DNA of 5,264 nt, taken from Accumulibacter sp. GTDB lineage: Bacteria > Pseudomonadota > Gammaproteobacteria > Burkholderiales > Rhodocyclaceae. The DNA lies in assembly GCA_003538495.1 (NCBI GenBank), contig DPSD01000538.1:1-5264 (forward strand), written 5' to 3'. The position numbers were made by a program, and so were the translations under genes. The notes under the pieces were generated by a model. The model worked only from the letters and a program-made list of their open reading frames with translations, was not told where the DNA came from and searched no databases. Of the stretch, positions 5,005-5,264 are shown one piece after another (position 1 is the stretch's first letter; each line of letters opens with the position of its first letter).

Positions 5005-5264
5005 ATGCGTTTAATCCAACGGGCGCTGACGTTCGACGACGTCCTCCTCGTCCCGGCCCACTCGGTCGTCGTGCCGCGCGACGTAGACCTCAAGACGCGC
5101 CTGACCCGCAACATCAGCCTCAATCTGCCACTGGTGTCGGCGGCCATGGACACCGTCACCGAGAGCCGCCTGGCGATCGCCCTCGCCCAGGAGGGCGGCA
5201 TCGGAATCGTTCACAAGAACCTCAGCCCGAAGGCGCAAGCCGCCGAAGTCGCCAAGGTCAAGCG
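5005..5264 (+). CDS. guaB: IMP dehydrogenase GuaB, partial (N-terminal part only)
   Basis: The first 86 codons of inosine-5'-monophosphate dehydrogenase, which oxidises IMP to XMP with NAD+, the committed step of GMP synthesis in the cytoplasm. The N-terminus is unmistakable: [14 protein letters not shown] at residues 7-20, [27 protein letters not shown] at 27-53 (start of the TIM barrel, with the SAAMDTVTE motif), and [16 protein letters not shown] at 60-75. The regulatory CBS pair and the catalytic cysteine loop of this roughly 490-residue protein lie beyond the right edge. The start ATG at 5005 fits the family. AAAGG at 4998-5002 is only 2 bases from it, so the ribosome site is poorly placed. 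The gene is divergent from the DUF4124 gene. guaA often follows in betaproteobacteria but is not in view. Confidence 0.97.
   Translation, partial: MRLIQRALTFDDVLLVPAHSVVVPRDVDLKTRLTRNISLNLPLVSAAMDTVTESRLAIALAQEGGIGIVHKNLSPKAQAAEVAKVK

Noticed and set aside
1..5264. Mobile element, CRISPR array, phage or defence system
   Set aside because: No direct-repeat array, transposase, integrase, terminal inverted repeats or defence-protein domains are visible; all genes are assigned to metabolic or housekeeping families, with only the DUF4124 protein of unknown function.

Overview
The window looks like ordinary chromosome from a GC-rich betaproteobacterium, most likely in or near the Rhodocyclaceae (Dechloromonas, Azoarcus or Accumulibacter type). 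This placement is inferred from the GC-rich third codon positions, the protein sequences and the gene order smpB / ratA-rnfH / DUF4124 / guaB. No marker gene in the window fixes it. Almost every base is coding. I see no mobile element, CRISPR array, tRNA or rRNA.

Left part (1-2441): a lactate-oxidation operon read on the minus strand in the order lutA - lutC - lutB. Each junction is a 4-base ATGA stop/start overlap, and lutB runs off the left edge. The only sizeable non-coding stretch (2190-2441, about 250 bases) separates lutA from a divergent FadR-type GntR regulator that resembles LldR. It carries two identical 11-bp palindromes, TGGTAAGACCA, at 2222-2232 and 2379-2389. One sits just downstream of a good promoter for lutA and the other lies in the probable promoter of the regulator gene. 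The simplest reading is a lactate-responsive switch in which the regulator controls both the lut operon and itself, possibly through a DNA loop.

Right part (3195-5264): a housekeeping block. smpB (tmRNA partner in ribosome rescue) is on the minus strand, convergent with the regulator and divergent from ratA. ratA (START/COQ10-like) and rnfH (ratB, ubiquitin-like fold) form a two-gene unit separated by one base. A DUF4124 periplasmic protein on the minus strand converges on rnfH, and both stop codons lie in the arms of one shared hairpin. guaB (IMP dehydrogenase, first committed step of GMP synthesis) diverges from the DUF4124 gene and runs off the right edge.

Both divergent pairs (smpB/ratA and DUF4124/guaB) have -10 boxes for the two directions that overlap or nearly abut, so they look like compact bidirectional promoters. 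I found no convincing new biological system. The observations most worth checking are the paired regulator sites, the two symmetric promoters, the A-C-B order of the lut genes and the stop-codon hairpin.
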